From positions 62,001 through 126,000 of the forward strand of contig NZ_LSOF01000018.1 of NCBI RefSeq assembly GCF_001592875.1: a stretch of DNA of 64,000 nucleotides, in the 5' to 3' direction. Made by a program: the position numbers and the translations under genes. The notes below the pieces were generated by a model. That model did no database searches. It worked only from the letters and a program-made list of their open reading frames with translations, and was not told where the DNA came from. This document shows, in pieces, positions 49,610-58,842 of this stretch. This stretch comes from Pseudomonas sp. BMS12. Its GTDB lineage: Bacteria; Pseudomonadota; Gammaproteobacteria; Pseudomonadales; Pseudomonadaceae. Positions within the stretch are counted from its first letter, which is position 1, and each line of letters begins with the position of its first letter.

Positions 49610-50515
49610 ATGGTCCGGCAAGCCCGGATGTTTGCCATGGCTTGCCTGGTCCTGGCCATGGCGCTGTGGGGCAGTTCCTTCATCGCCCTCAAGCTGGCCT
49701 TTGCCGAGCTGCCGCCGATGTGGGTGGTGTTCGGGCGCATGGCCATCGGCAGCCTGGTGTTCCTGCTGGCCTGGCGCTGGCGCGGGCGGCTGGAGTATCG
49801 CCGGGGCGACTGGCGCTACCTGCTGGCTCTGGCGGCCTGCGAGCCCTGCCTGTACTTCATCTTCGAGGCCCTGGCGCTGCAACACACCAGTGCTTCCCAG
49901 GCCGGGATGATCACCGCGCTGCTGCCCTTGCTGGTGGCCATCGGCGCCTTTTCCTTCCTGCGTGAACGCATCGCGGTGACGACCTGGGCCGGTTTTCTCC
50001 TGGCCGTGGTCGGCGCGCTGTGGCTGAGTCTGATTGGCGAGGCGGACCCCAGCGCACCGGCGCCGCTACTGGGCAACTTCTACGAGCTGCTCGCCATGCT
50101 CTGCGCTACCGGCTACACCTTGCTGCTGAAACGGCTTTCCGAGCGTTACTCGGCCTTTGTTCTCACCGCCATGCAGGCCTTTATCGGTGCCTTGTTCTTT
50201 CTGCCGCTGGCGCTGGTGACCGAGCCGCTCCCGGTGGCGTTCAGCACCCAGGGCGTTGTTGCAGTGCTCTATCTCGGCCTGTTGGTGACGGTGGGCGCCT
50301 ACGGTCTATACAACTTCGGTGTCAGCCGCCTGCCGGTCAGCCAGGCTTCCGGCTTCACCAATCTGATTCCGGTGTTCACCCTGGTGTTCGCCGCACTGTT
50401 TCTCGGCGAGGGCTTGAGCCCGCTGCAGTATGCGGCGGCAAGCCTGGTATTCGCCGGTGTCGCGCTGAGCCAGTGGCGCGACAGTACACCGGCCCCGGCC
50501 GGCATTCTCGATTGA
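49610..50515 (+). CDS. EamA-family (DMT) transporter
   Basis: A 301-residue protein with 10 predicted helices and two EamA repeats: ALWGSSFIALKLAFAELPP in the first half and GLYNFGVSRLPVSQASGFTNLIPVFTLVFAALFLGE in the second. A metabolite exporter such as amino acids is the usual role. Start: ATG at 49610 lies 6 nt after GGAGG; a GTG at 49595 would leave no SD. It precedes a CysK-like gene by 10 bp, so export of a sulfur amino acid is possible but speculative. Confidence 0.88.
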   Translation: MVRQARMFAMACLVLAMALWGSSFIALKLAFAELPPMWVVFGRMAIGSLVFLLAWRWRGRLEYRRGDWRYLLALAACEPCLYFIFEALALQHTSASQAGMITALLPLLVAIGAFSFLRERIAVTTWAGFLLAVVGALWLSLIGEADPSAPAPLLGNFYELLAMLCATGYTLLLKRLSERYSAFVLTAMQAFIGALFFLPLALVTEPLPVAFSTQGVVAVLYLGLLVTVGAYGLYNFGVSRLPVSQASGFTNLIPVFTLVFAALFLGEGLSPLQYAAASLVFAGVALSQWRDSTPAPAGILD

Positions 50516-50525
50516 GGACTTTTGC

Positions 50526-51620
50526 ATGACTGACTCAAGACAGTGGGCCCGCGAAGCGGTGCGCATCATCGAGGCGGACTTCCAGCGCAGCGCCGACACC
50601 CACCTGATTCCCCTGGCGCTGCCCGGCCTGCCGGGCGTCGAGCTGTATTTCAAGGATGAGTCGAGCCACCCCACCGGCAGCCTCAAGCATCGTCTGGCGC
50701 GCTCGTTGTTCCTCTATGCCCTGTGCAACGGCTGGCTCAAGCCAGGGGCGCCGGTGATCGAGGCCTCCAGCGGTTCCACGGCGATCTCCGAAGCCTATTT
50801 CGCTCGTCTGCTGGGCCTGCCGTTCATTGCCGTCGTGCCGGCTGCCACGGCCCAGGAAAAGCTGGCGCAGATCGCCTTCTATGGCGGGCGCACGCACCTG
50901 GTGGACGATCCCACGCAGATCCATGCCGAATCCCTGCGCCTGGCTCGTGAAACCGGCGGCCACTTCATGGACCAGTTCACCTATGCCGAGCGCGCCACCG
51001 ACTGGCGGGCGAACAACAATATCGCCGAGTCGATCTTCCAGCAGATGCGCCACGAGTCGTTCCCCGAGCCGAACTGGTTGGTATCCAGCCCGGGTACGGG
51101 GGGCACCCTGGCGACCCTCGGCCGCTACGTGCGCTATCGCCAATACGCAACCCGCGTGCTGTGCGCCGATGCCGAGCGCTCGGTTTTCTTCGACAGTTAC
51201 GTCAGTGGCGATCGCAGCCTGACCCTGGGCTGTGGCTCGCGCATCGAGGGCATTGGCCGGCCGCGGGTGGAGCCGTCCTTCATGCCGGAGGTACTGGATG
51301 CCGTGTGCAAGGTGCCTGATGCCCTGTCCCTGGCGGCCATGCATTACCTGGCGCAACGCCTGGGGCGGCGCGTCGGCGCCTCCAGCGGCACCAACCTGGT
51401 CGGTGCGCTGCTGGTGGCACAACGCATGGTCGAGGCAGGCGAGCGCGGCTCGGTGGTGACGATTCTCTGCGACGGTGGCGAGCGTTACGCCACCAGTTAC
51501 TACGACGACGCCTGGCTGCAGGGACAGGGCTTCGCCCTGGCCGCGCTGATTGAGCAGGTACGCGCCTGCGCCGAGGAGGGCGCGGCGCTGCCCGAACTGC
51601 AAAGCCTGTTCCGCAGTTAG
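50526..51620 (+). CDS. PLP-dependent cysteine synthase-family enzyme (possible cysteine desulfhydrase)
   Basis: A 364-residue fold-type II PLP enzyme. The cofactor lysine is in HPTGSLKHRLARS (residues about 50-62), the substrate loop is EASSGSTAISEAYFA and the phosphate cup is SSPGTGGTLATLGRY. It is longer than CysK (about 320) and matches the group related to Cds1 cysteine desulfhydrases. Synthesis versus degradation of cysteine cannot be decided. It follows an EamA transporter by 10 bp. Confidence 0.87.
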   Translation: MTDSRQWAREAVRIIEADFQRSADTHLIPLALPGLPGVELYFKDESSHPTGSLKHRLARSLFLYALCNGWLKPGAPVIEASSGSTAISEAYFARLLGLPFIAVVPAATAQEKLAQIAFYGGRTHLVDDPTQIHAESLRLARETGGHFMDQFTYAERATDWRANNNIAESIFQQMRHESFPEPNWLVSSPGTGGTLATLGRYVRYRQYATRVLCADAERSVFFDSYVSGDRSLTLGCGSRIEGIGRPRVEPSFMPEVLDAVCKVPDALSLAAMHYLAQRLGRRVGASSGTNLVGALLVAQRMVEAGERGSVVTILCDGGERYATSYYDDAWLQGQGFALAALIEQVRACAEEGAALPELQSLFRS

Positions 51621-53563
51621 CCCTGCCAGGGTGCCGGAGCGCCGATCAGACGCCCCATGGCGCCATGGATGCCGAGCTCGGTGAGCACCGCGAGTTCGCC
51701 TTCGGTCTCTACCATCTCGCCGATCAACGGCAGGTCGATGCTGTTGGTGGCGCGGAAGATGGCCTCGATGAACACGCGCTTGTCGTCTTCCTGGTCGATG
51801 CTGCGGATGTAGCTGCCGTCGATCTTCAGGTAGGCAAGGCCCAGGTGGGTGAGGTTGCCGATCAGGCTGAAACGTCCGCCGAAGTGCTGCAGCCCCAGGT
51901 TGAAACCGGTTTCGCGCACTCGTTGGCTGAGTTTCTCCAGCTCGGCGGCGGGGGGCAGGTGGCGCTCGTCCAGTTCCAGGGTCATCAGCTCGCCCTGCTC
52001 GGTATGCGCCTTGAGCAGTTCCAGCAGTTTGTCGAAGTTGGCGGGTTCGCGCAGGGTGGCGGCGGACAGGCTCAGCGCCAGCGGCTGCGGGTGCCGGCTC
52101 AGGTGCGCCAGGCTGTGTTCGAGCATGGCCAGGTCGAACCGCGCGGTCCAGCCCAGACGCTCGATCCAGGGCAGGAAGCGGCCGGCGGCAATGGCCTCGC
52201 CCTGCGGGTCGAGCAGGCGCGCCAGGACCTTCTGGTGAATGACCTGGTCGCGCGCGACGCATTCGGCCACGGGCTGGAAGTACAGCTGCAGCTTGCCCTG
52301 GTTGAGGGCCTCGTCGATCCACTTGCGCCAGTCATGCTGGCCCTGGCCGGGCAGGGCGTTGAGGTCGTCCACGCGCTCCCAGGGTTTGTCTGCATGCGAC
52401 TGTGCCTGCGCCAGAGCCTGGTCGGTCCGGGCGATCACCGTCTGGATTTCCTCGCCCGGTTTGAATGCGGCGATGCCCAGGTGGGCGACCGGCGTGCAGT
52501 CGCTGGCGCCAGTCTGGCGCAGGCTTTCCAGACCCTCGGTAAGGCCCTGGGCCAGGCGGTCGGCGTCGTCGCCGGAGAGGCCCGGGGTCAGCAGGGTGAA
52601 TTCGCCACCGCGGCTACGTGAGGCCAGCCAGTCCGGGCTGCCGCGCTCGGCCAGCAGGCGCTTGAGAATTTCACCGATGGCACCGATCAGTTCGTCGGTC
52701 TTCTGCCCACCGAGGCGCTGGTTGAGGCCGCCCAGGTCGTTGACCCGCAGGAACATCACATAGCCTTCGGCATTCTGCTCGGTGATGGCGAGCTGGCTGG
52801 CCAGCTTGATGTCGAACAGCCGACGGTTGGCCAAGCCCGTCAAGGTGTCCTGGTAGGCTTCCTCGCGCAACTTCTCGCTGCGCGCGGCCTCCTCGGCGAA
52901 AAGCTGCTTGAGTTTCTCGACCATCTGGTTCATGGCCAGGACGACGCGCTTGAGCTCTGGCGTGCGCGGTACTCGCGGCAGGGTGAGGAATTCGCGACGG
53001 GTGATGGCCTGGGCCTGCTGCACCATGTTGTCCAGCGGGCGCAGCTGGGTACGCAGCAGCCAGCCGCCGAGGATGGCACTGACCACGCCGCACAGCAGCA
53101 GCCAGAGCAGGCTGCCAATGGCGCTGTCCCACAGTTTGGCCAGGGCGAATTGCGGATGGCTGAGCACCTCGACCCGCGCTGCCTGCTCCCAGCCACGCAT
53201 GATCAGCGCATCGCCCCCCTGCGGCTCCAGGTTGACCAGGTCGACGAACCAGGCCGGCACTTTGTCGGACGTGACGGTGGTGCGCCGCTCGACGATGACC
53301 TCGTCGCCGGGGATGCGGACCACGCGGATGGTGGCGAAGTAGCCGCTGTCGAAGATCGAGCTGACCATCAGCTCGATCATTGCCGGGTCGTCGACGTGCG
53401 GTGTCATCGACAGACCGAGGGCGGTGGCGGCGTCCTGGGCATGAGAGCGCAACTGGCTGAGCAGCTGCTCGCGCGAGCTTTCCACGCCGGAGATGAAGCT
53501 GCCGGTGAAGGCCACCACGAGGAACAGGCAGATGGCGAGAAATAGCTGTTTCAACAGGGACAT
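51617..53563 (-). CDS. lapD: Cyclic di-GMP receptor LapD
   Basis: A 648-residue inner-membrane protein. An N-terminal helix, a periplasmic LapD_MoxY_N domain (about 25-150), a second helix, a HAMP segment, then degenerate GGDEF (RGGEF at 318-322) and EAL (KVL at 445-447) domains are in order. Both active sites are inactive by motif, as in P. fluorescens LapD. C-di-GMP binding to the EAL domain makes it hold LapG, which keeps the adhesin on the cell. It is 9 bp downstream of lapG. The stop overlaps the convergent CysK-like gene by 4 bp. Confidence 0.94.
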   Translation of the reverse strand: MSLLKQLFLAICLFLVVAFTGSFISGVESSREQLLSQLRSHAQDAATALGLSMTPHVDDPAMIELMVSSIFDSGYFATIRVVRIPGDEVIVERRTTVTSDKVPAWFVDLVNLEPQGGDALIMRGWEQAARVEVLSHPQFALAKLWDSAIGSLLWLLLCGVVSAILGGWLLRTQLRPLDNMVQQAQAITRREFLTLPRVPRTPELKRVVLAMNQMVEKLKQLFAEEAARSEKLREEAYQDTLTGLANRRLFDIKLASQLAITEQNAEGYVMFLRVNDLGGLNQRLGGQKTDELIGAIGEILKRLLAERGSPDWLASRSRGGEFTLLTPGLSGDDADRLAQGLTEGLESLRQTGASDCTPVAHLGIAAFKPGEEIQTVIARTDQALAQAQSHADKPWERVDDLNALPGQGQHDWRKWIDEALNQGKLQLYFQPVAECVARDQVIHQKVLARLLDPQGEAIAAGRFLPWIERLGWTARFDLAMLEHSLAHLSRHPQPLALSLSAATLREPANFDKLLELLKAHTEQGELMTLELDERHLPPAAELEKLSQRVRETGFNLGLQHFGGRFSLIGNLTHLGLAYLKIDGSYIRSIDQEDDKRVFIEAIFRATNSIDLPLIGEMVETEGELAVLTELGIHGAMGRLIGAPAPWQG

Positions 53564-53572
53564 GATCTTCTC

Positions 53573-54271
53573 CTAGCCCTCTCCGATGTCGAATCCTTCG
53601 GCGCGCATCTTCTTCAGCAGGTCCTGCCAGCGCGAGAGTTTCTTGGTGTCGCTTTTCTTGCCGGTCTGTCCCGGCAGATAGAGCCCTTCGGCATTGAAGG
53701 CGTAGACCGGCAGCAGATCCTTGCGTTGGGAGGCGGGGCGGATTTCGCCGATCAGGTTGTCCAGTACCAGCGGTTCGGCACCGGGGCTGGCGTAGTAGGT
53801 CAGCACCATGTGCGCCTGGTTGTACTTGAGCGCCTTGACGTAGGTAATGCGCAGTCTTTCCGAGGGGACGCCGAGGCGGCGCAGGGTGAAGTACTTGGCG
53901 ATGGAGTAGTCCTCGCAATCGCCGGCACCCTTGACCAGCGCCTCGATCGGGGTGGCCCAGTAGTCGTTCTGGCGCCAGTTGCGGATGTCGTCGGAGAAGC
54001 GGAACTGGCGGTTGAAGAAGCGATTGACGCTGGTCAGCTTGTCTTTCTCGGCAAGGTTTTCGCTGGCGCGGATCAGCTCGTCCCAGGCCTGGATGCGGCC
54101 CTTGGCGGGGCCCAGGTTGCCGTAGCGTTTTTCGGCGTTGCCGAGGATCAGGTCGAAGTTCCAGTTGGCGCGTACGGCCAGGGCCAGGAGGATCAGCAGC
54201 AGAGTGCCGAGCAGTGGCGGCACCGCCGATAGGCGCCTGGTTCGTCCCTGGACACGCGGCCGCAGCTGCAT
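53573..54271 (-). CDS. lapG: Periplasmic cysteine protease LapG
   Basis: A 232-residue transglutaminase-like protease with an N-terminal export helix (LLGTLLLILLALAV). The catalytic triad is Cys119 in GDCEDYS, His154 in NQAHMVL and Asp171 in LVLDNLI; the spacing (35 and 17) is close to P. fluorescens LapG (Cys135, His172, Asp189). It clips the N-terminus of LapA-type adhesins, releasing biofilm when c-di-GMP is low. It is upstream of lapD on the same strand. No LapA-like target is in the window. Confidence 0.94.
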   Translation of the reverse strand: MQLRPRVQGRTRRLSAVPPLLGTLLLILLALAVRANWNFDLILGNAEKRYGNLGPAKGRIQAWDELIRASENLAEKDKLTSVNRFFNRQFRFSDDIRNWRQNDYWATPIEALVKGAGDCEDYSIAKYFTLRRLGVPSERLRITYVKALKYNQAHMVLTYYASPGAEPLVLDNLIGEIRPASQRKDLLPVYAFNAEGLYLPGQTGKKSDTKKLSRWQDLLKKMRAEGFDIGEG

Positions 54272-54346
54272 CTGACTTCTCCCGAGGAAGGTGGGAGAAG
54301 TGTAGGCAAGCCGGTGGCGCTTTGCCGTTTTCGCTGCACTAACCGA

Positions 54347-54748
54347 TCAGCGGCTCGGCAGGGTCTTCTGGCGCAGGATGTAGAGGCTGACCAGCACCGC
54401 GCTGGTCAACATGAAGGCACGTGCCCAGGGCATCGGCACCAGGTAGCAGGACAGGCCGATGCTGGCCCACATCAGGCCGATGGCGTAGACCTTGCCCTTG
54501 AGCGGGATGCCGTTGCCCTCCAGGTAGTCGCGAATCCACGGACCGAGGTGGCGGTGGTTGACCAGCCACAGGTAGAAACGCCGCGAGCTGCGCACGAAAC
54601 AGGCGGCGGCCAGGAGCAGGAAGGGGGTGGTCGGCAGCACCGGCACGAAGATGCCGATCACGCCGAGCACGACGCTCAGCCAGCCGACCACCAGCAGCGT
54701 GTAGCGCACGCTGCGGTAACGGCTTTGCTGGATATCGGCGTGCGCCAT
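54347..54748 (-). CDS. YbaN/DUF454 family inner-membrane protein
   Basis: A 133-residue protein with three or four helices and the DUF454 signature GVIGIFVPVLPTTPFLLLAAACFVRSS (about 29-55), then NHRHLGPWIRDYLEGNGIPLKGK. Its function is unknown. It is 10 bp downstream of the UPF0149 gene, on the same strand. Confidence 0.93.
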   Translation of the reverse strand: MAHADIQQSRYRSVRYTLLVVGWLSVVLGVIGIFVPVLPTTPFLLLAAACFVRSSRRFYLWLVNHRHLGPWIRDYLEGNGIPLKGKVYAIGLMWASIGLSCYLVPMPWARAFMLTSAVLVSLYILRQKTLPSR

Positions 54749-54757
54749 AAGCGCGAC

Positions 54758-55345
54758 TTAGTGGTGACGAGGCTTCAGGAGTGCGGGCTTTTCTTCCGGT
54801 GCCTGGCAGAGCAGGAACAGGGCGGTCAGCAGCTCGGGGATCTGATCGACCATGCTGTCCACCAGCTGGCGGTCGCGGGCGATTTCGGCGAATTCCGGCT
54901 GCTCGTCGAACAGGCCGGAGGCGACCATGATCGGCAGTAGCAGTTCGCTGACTTCGTCCTCGGAGTCTTCGAACCACACCGCCTCGCGCAGGAAGACGCC
55001 TTCCATGAAGCCGATGCACCAGCCACGCAGGTCGGAGTCGTCCGGGTCGTCGCCAAGGTCGAGGTCGCAGGGGATTTCCGGCTCGTCGTCGCTGGCCAGC
55101 TGGCGGGCGATGTGGCTCTTGAGCAGGTGCAGGGTGATTTCCACCTCTTCGCGCTCGATGTCGCTGCGGTAATGCGGTGGCTCGGCGAACAGGGCGTCGA
55201 TCCATTCGCGCTCGGGCACCTGCTCGGGGCAGATGGAGAGGGCGGTCAGGTAACCGTGTGCGGCCACGTAGTCCAGGGCCTCCTCGTGCAGATCATCGGC
55301 ATCGAGAAAGGCTTGCAGGCGGGACAGTTGCTCGGCGAAGGACAT
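54758..55345 (-). CDS. YecA/YgfB-like UPF0149 family protein
   Basis: A 195-residue acidic protein with helices and the UPF0149 features LHEEALDYVAAHGYLTALSICP (18-39) and RGWCIGFMEGVFLRE (about 115-129), as in YecA/YgfB. A C-terminal zinc motif is not present. The start at 55345 (ATG) is chosen because upstream sequence in this frame has no family match. It is divergent from recQ. Confidence 0.88.
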   Translation of the reverse strand: MSFAEQLSRLQAFLDADDLHEEALDYVAAHGYLTALSICPEQVPEREWIDALFAEPPHYRSDIEREEVEITLHLLKSHIARQLASDDEPEIPCDLDLGDDPDDSDLRGWCIGFMEGVFLREAVWFEDSEDEVSELLLPIMVASGLFDEQPEFAEIARDRQLVDSMVDQIPELLTALFLLCQAPEEKPALLKPRHH

Positions 55346-55474
55346 CGTGGGGTTACCTTGAGTGAGTAAACATCGCGATTCTAGTCGTCTCGCCTCGCAA
55401 AAGCACGGCCGACGGGCGATGGTCTGACCTAGCTGTCGCTCGCGTATACTTCGCCGCTCGCAACGGAGACCGGC

Positions 55475-57622
55475 ATGCTCGACCAGGCACCACAACGCAG
55501 CGCACGCAGCATTCTCAAAGACGTATTCGGCTACGACGCCTTCCGCGGCAACCAGGCCGCGATCATCGAGCGCGTGGCCGCTGGCGGCGATGCCCTGGTA
55601 CTGATGCCCACCGGCGGCGGCAAGTCGCTGTGTTATCAGGTGCCGGGCCTGCTGCGTGACGGCCTGGCGGTGATCGTCTCGCCGCTGATCGCGCTGATGG
55701 ACGACCAGGTCGCCACCCTCGACGAACTGGGCGTGGCTGCCGTGGCGCTCAATTCCACCCTGAGCAACGACGAGCAGCGCGAGATCGCCGAGCGTATCCG
55801 CCGCGGTGAGATCAAGTTCCTCTACCTGGCCCCCGAACGCCTGGTGCAGCCACGCATGCTGGCTTTCCTGCAGAATCTGCAGATCGCCCTGTTCGCCATC
55901 GACGAGGCGCACTGCGTGTCGCAGTGGGGCCACGATTTCCGCCCGGAATACCTGCAGCTGGGTCAGCTGGCCGAGCTGTTCCCCGGCGTGCCGCGCATCG
56001 CCCTGACCGCCACGGCGGACAAGCGCACCCGCGAGGAGATCGCCCAGCGCCTGCATCTGGAAAATGCCGAACGCTTTCTCTCCAGCTTCGACCGCCCGAA
56101 CATCTTCTATCGCATCCAGCCCAAGGATCAGCCGCGCAAGCAGCTACTGGCCTTCCTCGCCGCGCGCAAGGGCGATGCCGGCATCGTCTATTGCCTGTCG
56201 CGCAAGAAGGTCGAAGAGGTGGCCGAGTTCCTCAGCGCTCAGGGCTTTCCGGCGCTGCCTTACCACGCCGGCCTGCCCAGCGACCTGCGCGCCTACAACC
56301 AGAAGCGCTTCCTCAACGAGGAAGGGCTGATCATGGTGGCGACCATCGCCTTCGGCATGGGCATCGACAAACCCAACGTGCGCTTCGTCTGCCACCTTGA
56401 TCTGCCCAAGAGCCTCGAGGCCTATTACCAGGAAACCGGCCGCGCCGGCCGCGACGGCCTGCCGGCGGATGCCTGGATGGCCTACGGTCTGCAGGACGTG
56501 ATCTTCCTCAAGCAGATGCTCAGCAACTCCGAGGGTGACGAGCGCCACAAGCGCGTCGAGCAGCACAAGCTGGACGCCATGCTGGCCCTCTGCGAAGAAA
56601 TTCGCTGCCGGCGCCAGGCGCTGCTGGCCTATTTCGACGAAGACCTGCCGCAGCCCTGTGGCCATTGCGACACCTGCGTCGATCAGGTGCAGACCTGGGA
56701 CGCCACCGAGCCGGCACGCCAGGGCCTATCGGCCATATACCGCAGCGGCCAGCGCTATGGTGTCGGTCACCTGGTGGACATCCTGCTGGGCCGCGACAAC
56801 GACAAGATTCGCGCCGTTGGGCATCAGCACCTGCCGGTGTTCGGGATCGGCAAGGCGTTGAGCGAAGGCGAGTGGCGCACCCTGTTCCGCCAGTTGGTGG
56901 CGCGCGGCCTGGCCGATGTCGACCTGGAAGGCTATGGCGGCCTGCGTCTGTCCGACAGTTGCCGCCCGCTGCTGCGCGGCGAGGTGACCCTGGAGCTGCG
57001 CCGCGACCTCAAGCCGCAGCAGGCGGCCAAGGCTTCCGGCAGCAGCGCCAGCCAGCTGGTGCGCGGCGAGGAACGCGAGCAGTGGGAAGCCCTGCGCACC
57101 TTGCGCCGCAAGCTGGCCGAGGAACACAGCGTGCCGCCCTACGTCATCTTCCCCGACTCGACCCTGCTGGAAATGCTGCGCAGCCAACCGCGCAGCCTGG
57201 ACGAGATGGCGCGGGTCAGCGGCGTTGGCGCGCGCAAGCTGGAACGCTATGGCCAGGCCTTCCTCGAAGTGCTCAACGGCGCTGGCGAGGGCGAGGCGCC
57301 CAAGGTGGTGCAGGACCTGCGCCACGAGCTGGTCAGCCTGGCCCGCGCGGGCATGACGCCGGCACAGATCGCTAGCCAGCTGAACTGTGGCGAGAAGAGC
57401 GTGTACAACATGCTGGCCGAGGCCATCGGCCGCCAGCAGTTGTCCCTGGAGCAGGCGTTGGACCTGCCGGAAGAGCTGCTGGGTGCGATTCAGGACGCCT
57501 TCCTCGATGGGGAGGGCGAGTTGCCGCCGGTGGCCGCCATCGTCGAGCAGTTCGCCGGCCAGGTGCCGGAGGGCGTGCTGCATTGCGTGCGGGCCGCGTT
57601 GCAGGCCGAGTTCGAGGTGTAA
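55475..57622 (+). CDS. recQ: ATP-dependent DNA helicase RecQ
   Basis: A 715-residue helicase. Motif 0 and Walker A (FRGNQAAIIERV, MPTGGGKS), DEAH box, aromatic-rich loop (HDFRPEYLQLG), motif VI (QETGRAGRDG) are followed by a four-Cys zinc domain (CRR...CGHCDTC), winged helix and HRDC domain (LRRKLAEEHSVPPYVIF). About 105 residues longer than E. coli RecQ: the extra C-terminal portion carries a helix-turn-helix-like segment (MTPAQIASQLNCGEKSVYNMLAEAIG), as in other pseudomonads. It works in recombination repair with 3'-5' polarity. CGGAG precedes the ATG. Confidence 0.96.
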   Translation: MLDQAPQRSARSILKDVFGYDAFRGNQAAIIERVAAGGDALVLMPTGGGKSLCYQVPGLLRDGLAVIVSPLIALMDDQVATLDELGVAAVALNSTLSNDEQREIAERIRRGEIKFLYLAPERLVQPRMLAFLQNLQIALFAIDEAHCVSQWGHDFRPEYLQLGQLAELFPGVPRIALTATADKRTREEIAQRLHLENAERFLSSFDRPNIFYRIQPKDQPRKQLLAFLAARKGDAGIVYCLSRKKVEEVAEFLSAQGFPALPYHAGLPSDLRAYNQKRFLNEEGLIMVATIAFGMGIDKPNVRFVCHLDLPKSLEAYYQETGRAGRDGLPADAWMAYGLQDVIFLKQMLSNSEGDERHKRVEQHKLDAMLALCEEIRCRRQALLAYFDEDLPQPCGHCDTCVDQVQTWDATEPARQGLSAIYRSGQRYGVGHLVDILLGRDNDKIRAVGHQHLPVFGIGKALSEGEWRTLFRQLVARGLADVDLEGYGGLRLSDSCRPLLRGEVTLELRRDLKPQQAAKASGSSASQLVRGEEREQWEALRTLRRKLAEEHSVPPYVIFPDSTLLEMLRSQPRSLDEMARVSGVGARKLERYGQAFLEVLNGAGEGEAPKVVQDLRHELVSLARAGMTPAQIASQLNCGEKSVYNMLAEAIGRQQLSLEQALDLPEELLGAIQDAFLDGEGELPPVAAIVEQFAGQVPEGVLHCVRAALQAEFEV

Positions 57623-57716
57623 CTGGCCGCAACCGCCACCCGGGCTGGCGCGAATCGTCGCTTTCAGCCGCCGGTGCGGCTGCTAGCATCGCGGCTTTCC
57701 CTTGCCGGAAGCTCTC

Positions 57717-58721
57717 ATGGACCGACTGATTCAGGCCAATGGCCAGCCGCACTACGGTATTTTTCCCGCGGCGCCGGGCGAGGTTAACTGGTGCGATTTC
57801 GACTTCCGCTCGCCCATGGGGCGCCGCCGTGGTGCCCTGGCCAAATGGCGGCGCTATCACCAGTTCCAGTATTTCGGCCTGGTCAGCGACGAACTGATCG
57901 GCGGCTGTGCCCTGGCCGACATCAGCCTGCTCACGGCGGGCTTCGTCTACCTGTTCCAACCGGCCACGGGGCGCATGATCGAGCGCCAGTTTCGCAAGCC
58001 GCTCGGGCTCGGCACTTCCTTCTCGACGCAGCCGAATGGAGGGGCCTGCGAGCTGCGCAGCGGCGCCAACCTGCTGCGCCTGGACAACCAGGGCGCCAGC
58101 AAGCAACTGCTGGTAGAGCTGGACGACGGCACGCGGATCGAGGCGAGTTTCTCCGAGGAGCAGTTCCAGCCCATGTGCATCTGCACGCCGACGGCGGCCG
58201 ATGGCTGGGTCTATGCGCAGAAGGTCGCCGGGGTGCGCTGTCAGGGGCGGGTGCAGAGCACCCTCGGCGATTTCGACCTGGCCGCCCTGGATGCGTTCGC
58301 CCATCACGACTGGTCTGCCGGCTATATGCGCCCGGAGACGCACTGGAACTGGGCCTGCCTGTCCGGCCTGGTGGGCACGACGCGGGTCGGCCTGAACCTG
58401 TCCTGCGGGGTCAACGAAACCAGTTTCAGCGAGAACTGCTACTGGCTCGATGGCCAGCTGCTGCCGGTCAGCGGCGTGCATTTCCAGTTCGAGCGTGACG
58501 ACCCGTTGCGGCCTTGGCGCATCGTCTCCGGCGATGGCCAGGTGGAGCTGGAGTTTCGCGGCCACGGCCTGCACCGCGAGCACCTCGACCTGGGCCTGCT
58601 GGCCAGCAACTTCAAACAGGTTTTCGGTTGTTTCCAGGGCACTCTACGGCCGCCGGGGCGAGCCGAACTGCGTATCGACAACCTCTGGGGCTTCGTCGAG
58701 GATCAGTACGTGAAATGGTGA
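57717..58721 (+). CDS. DUF2804-family protein
   Basis: A 334-residue beta-rich protein with a repeated two-lobed fold, including NWCDFDFRSPMGRRR near the start, HHDWSAGYMRPETHWNWACLSG (about 198-219) and a C-terminal region ending GFVEDQYVKW. This pattern fits DUF2804, distantly like svf1/lipocalin-like proteins that may bind a hydrophobic ligand. No activity is established. The ATG at 57717 is preceded by GGAAG; a TTG 15 bp upstream is less likely. Confidence 0.8.
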   Translation: MDRLIQANGQPHYGIFPAAPGEVNWCDFDFRSPMGRRRGALAKWRRYHQFQYFGLVSDELIGGCALADISLLTAGFVYLFQPATGRMIERQFRKPLGLGTSFSTQPNGGACELRSGANLLRLDNQGASKQLLVELDDGTRIEASFSEEQFQPMCICTPTAADGWVYAQKVAGVRCQGRVQSTLGDFDLAALDAFAHHDWSAGYMRPETHWNWACLSGLVGTTRVGLNLSCGVNETSFSENCYWLDGQLLPVSGVHFQFERDDPLRPWRIVSGDGQVELEFRGHGLHREHLDLGLLASNFKQVFGCFQGTLRPPGRAELRIDNLWGFVEDQYVKW

Positions 58722-58765
58722 TGCCAGGCTTGGCGCGAACGAGCGACGGGGTTATGGTTAGGTGA

Positions 58766-58776
58766 CTAATAATTAG
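58766..58776. promoter_or_regulatory. CTAATAATTAG inverted repeat upstream of marR
   Basis: The arms CTAAT and ATTAG flank a single A. The site is 67 bp before the MarR gene and overlaps a -10-like TAATAAT. This is the usual place and symmetry for MarR autorepression. Confidence 0.45.
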
Positions 58777-58842
58777 GTTTTTCTGCTGTCCACACGCATC
58801 CGGGGATGTGGAGAGCGGCAAGAACCAGCTGAGAGTCCCGTC

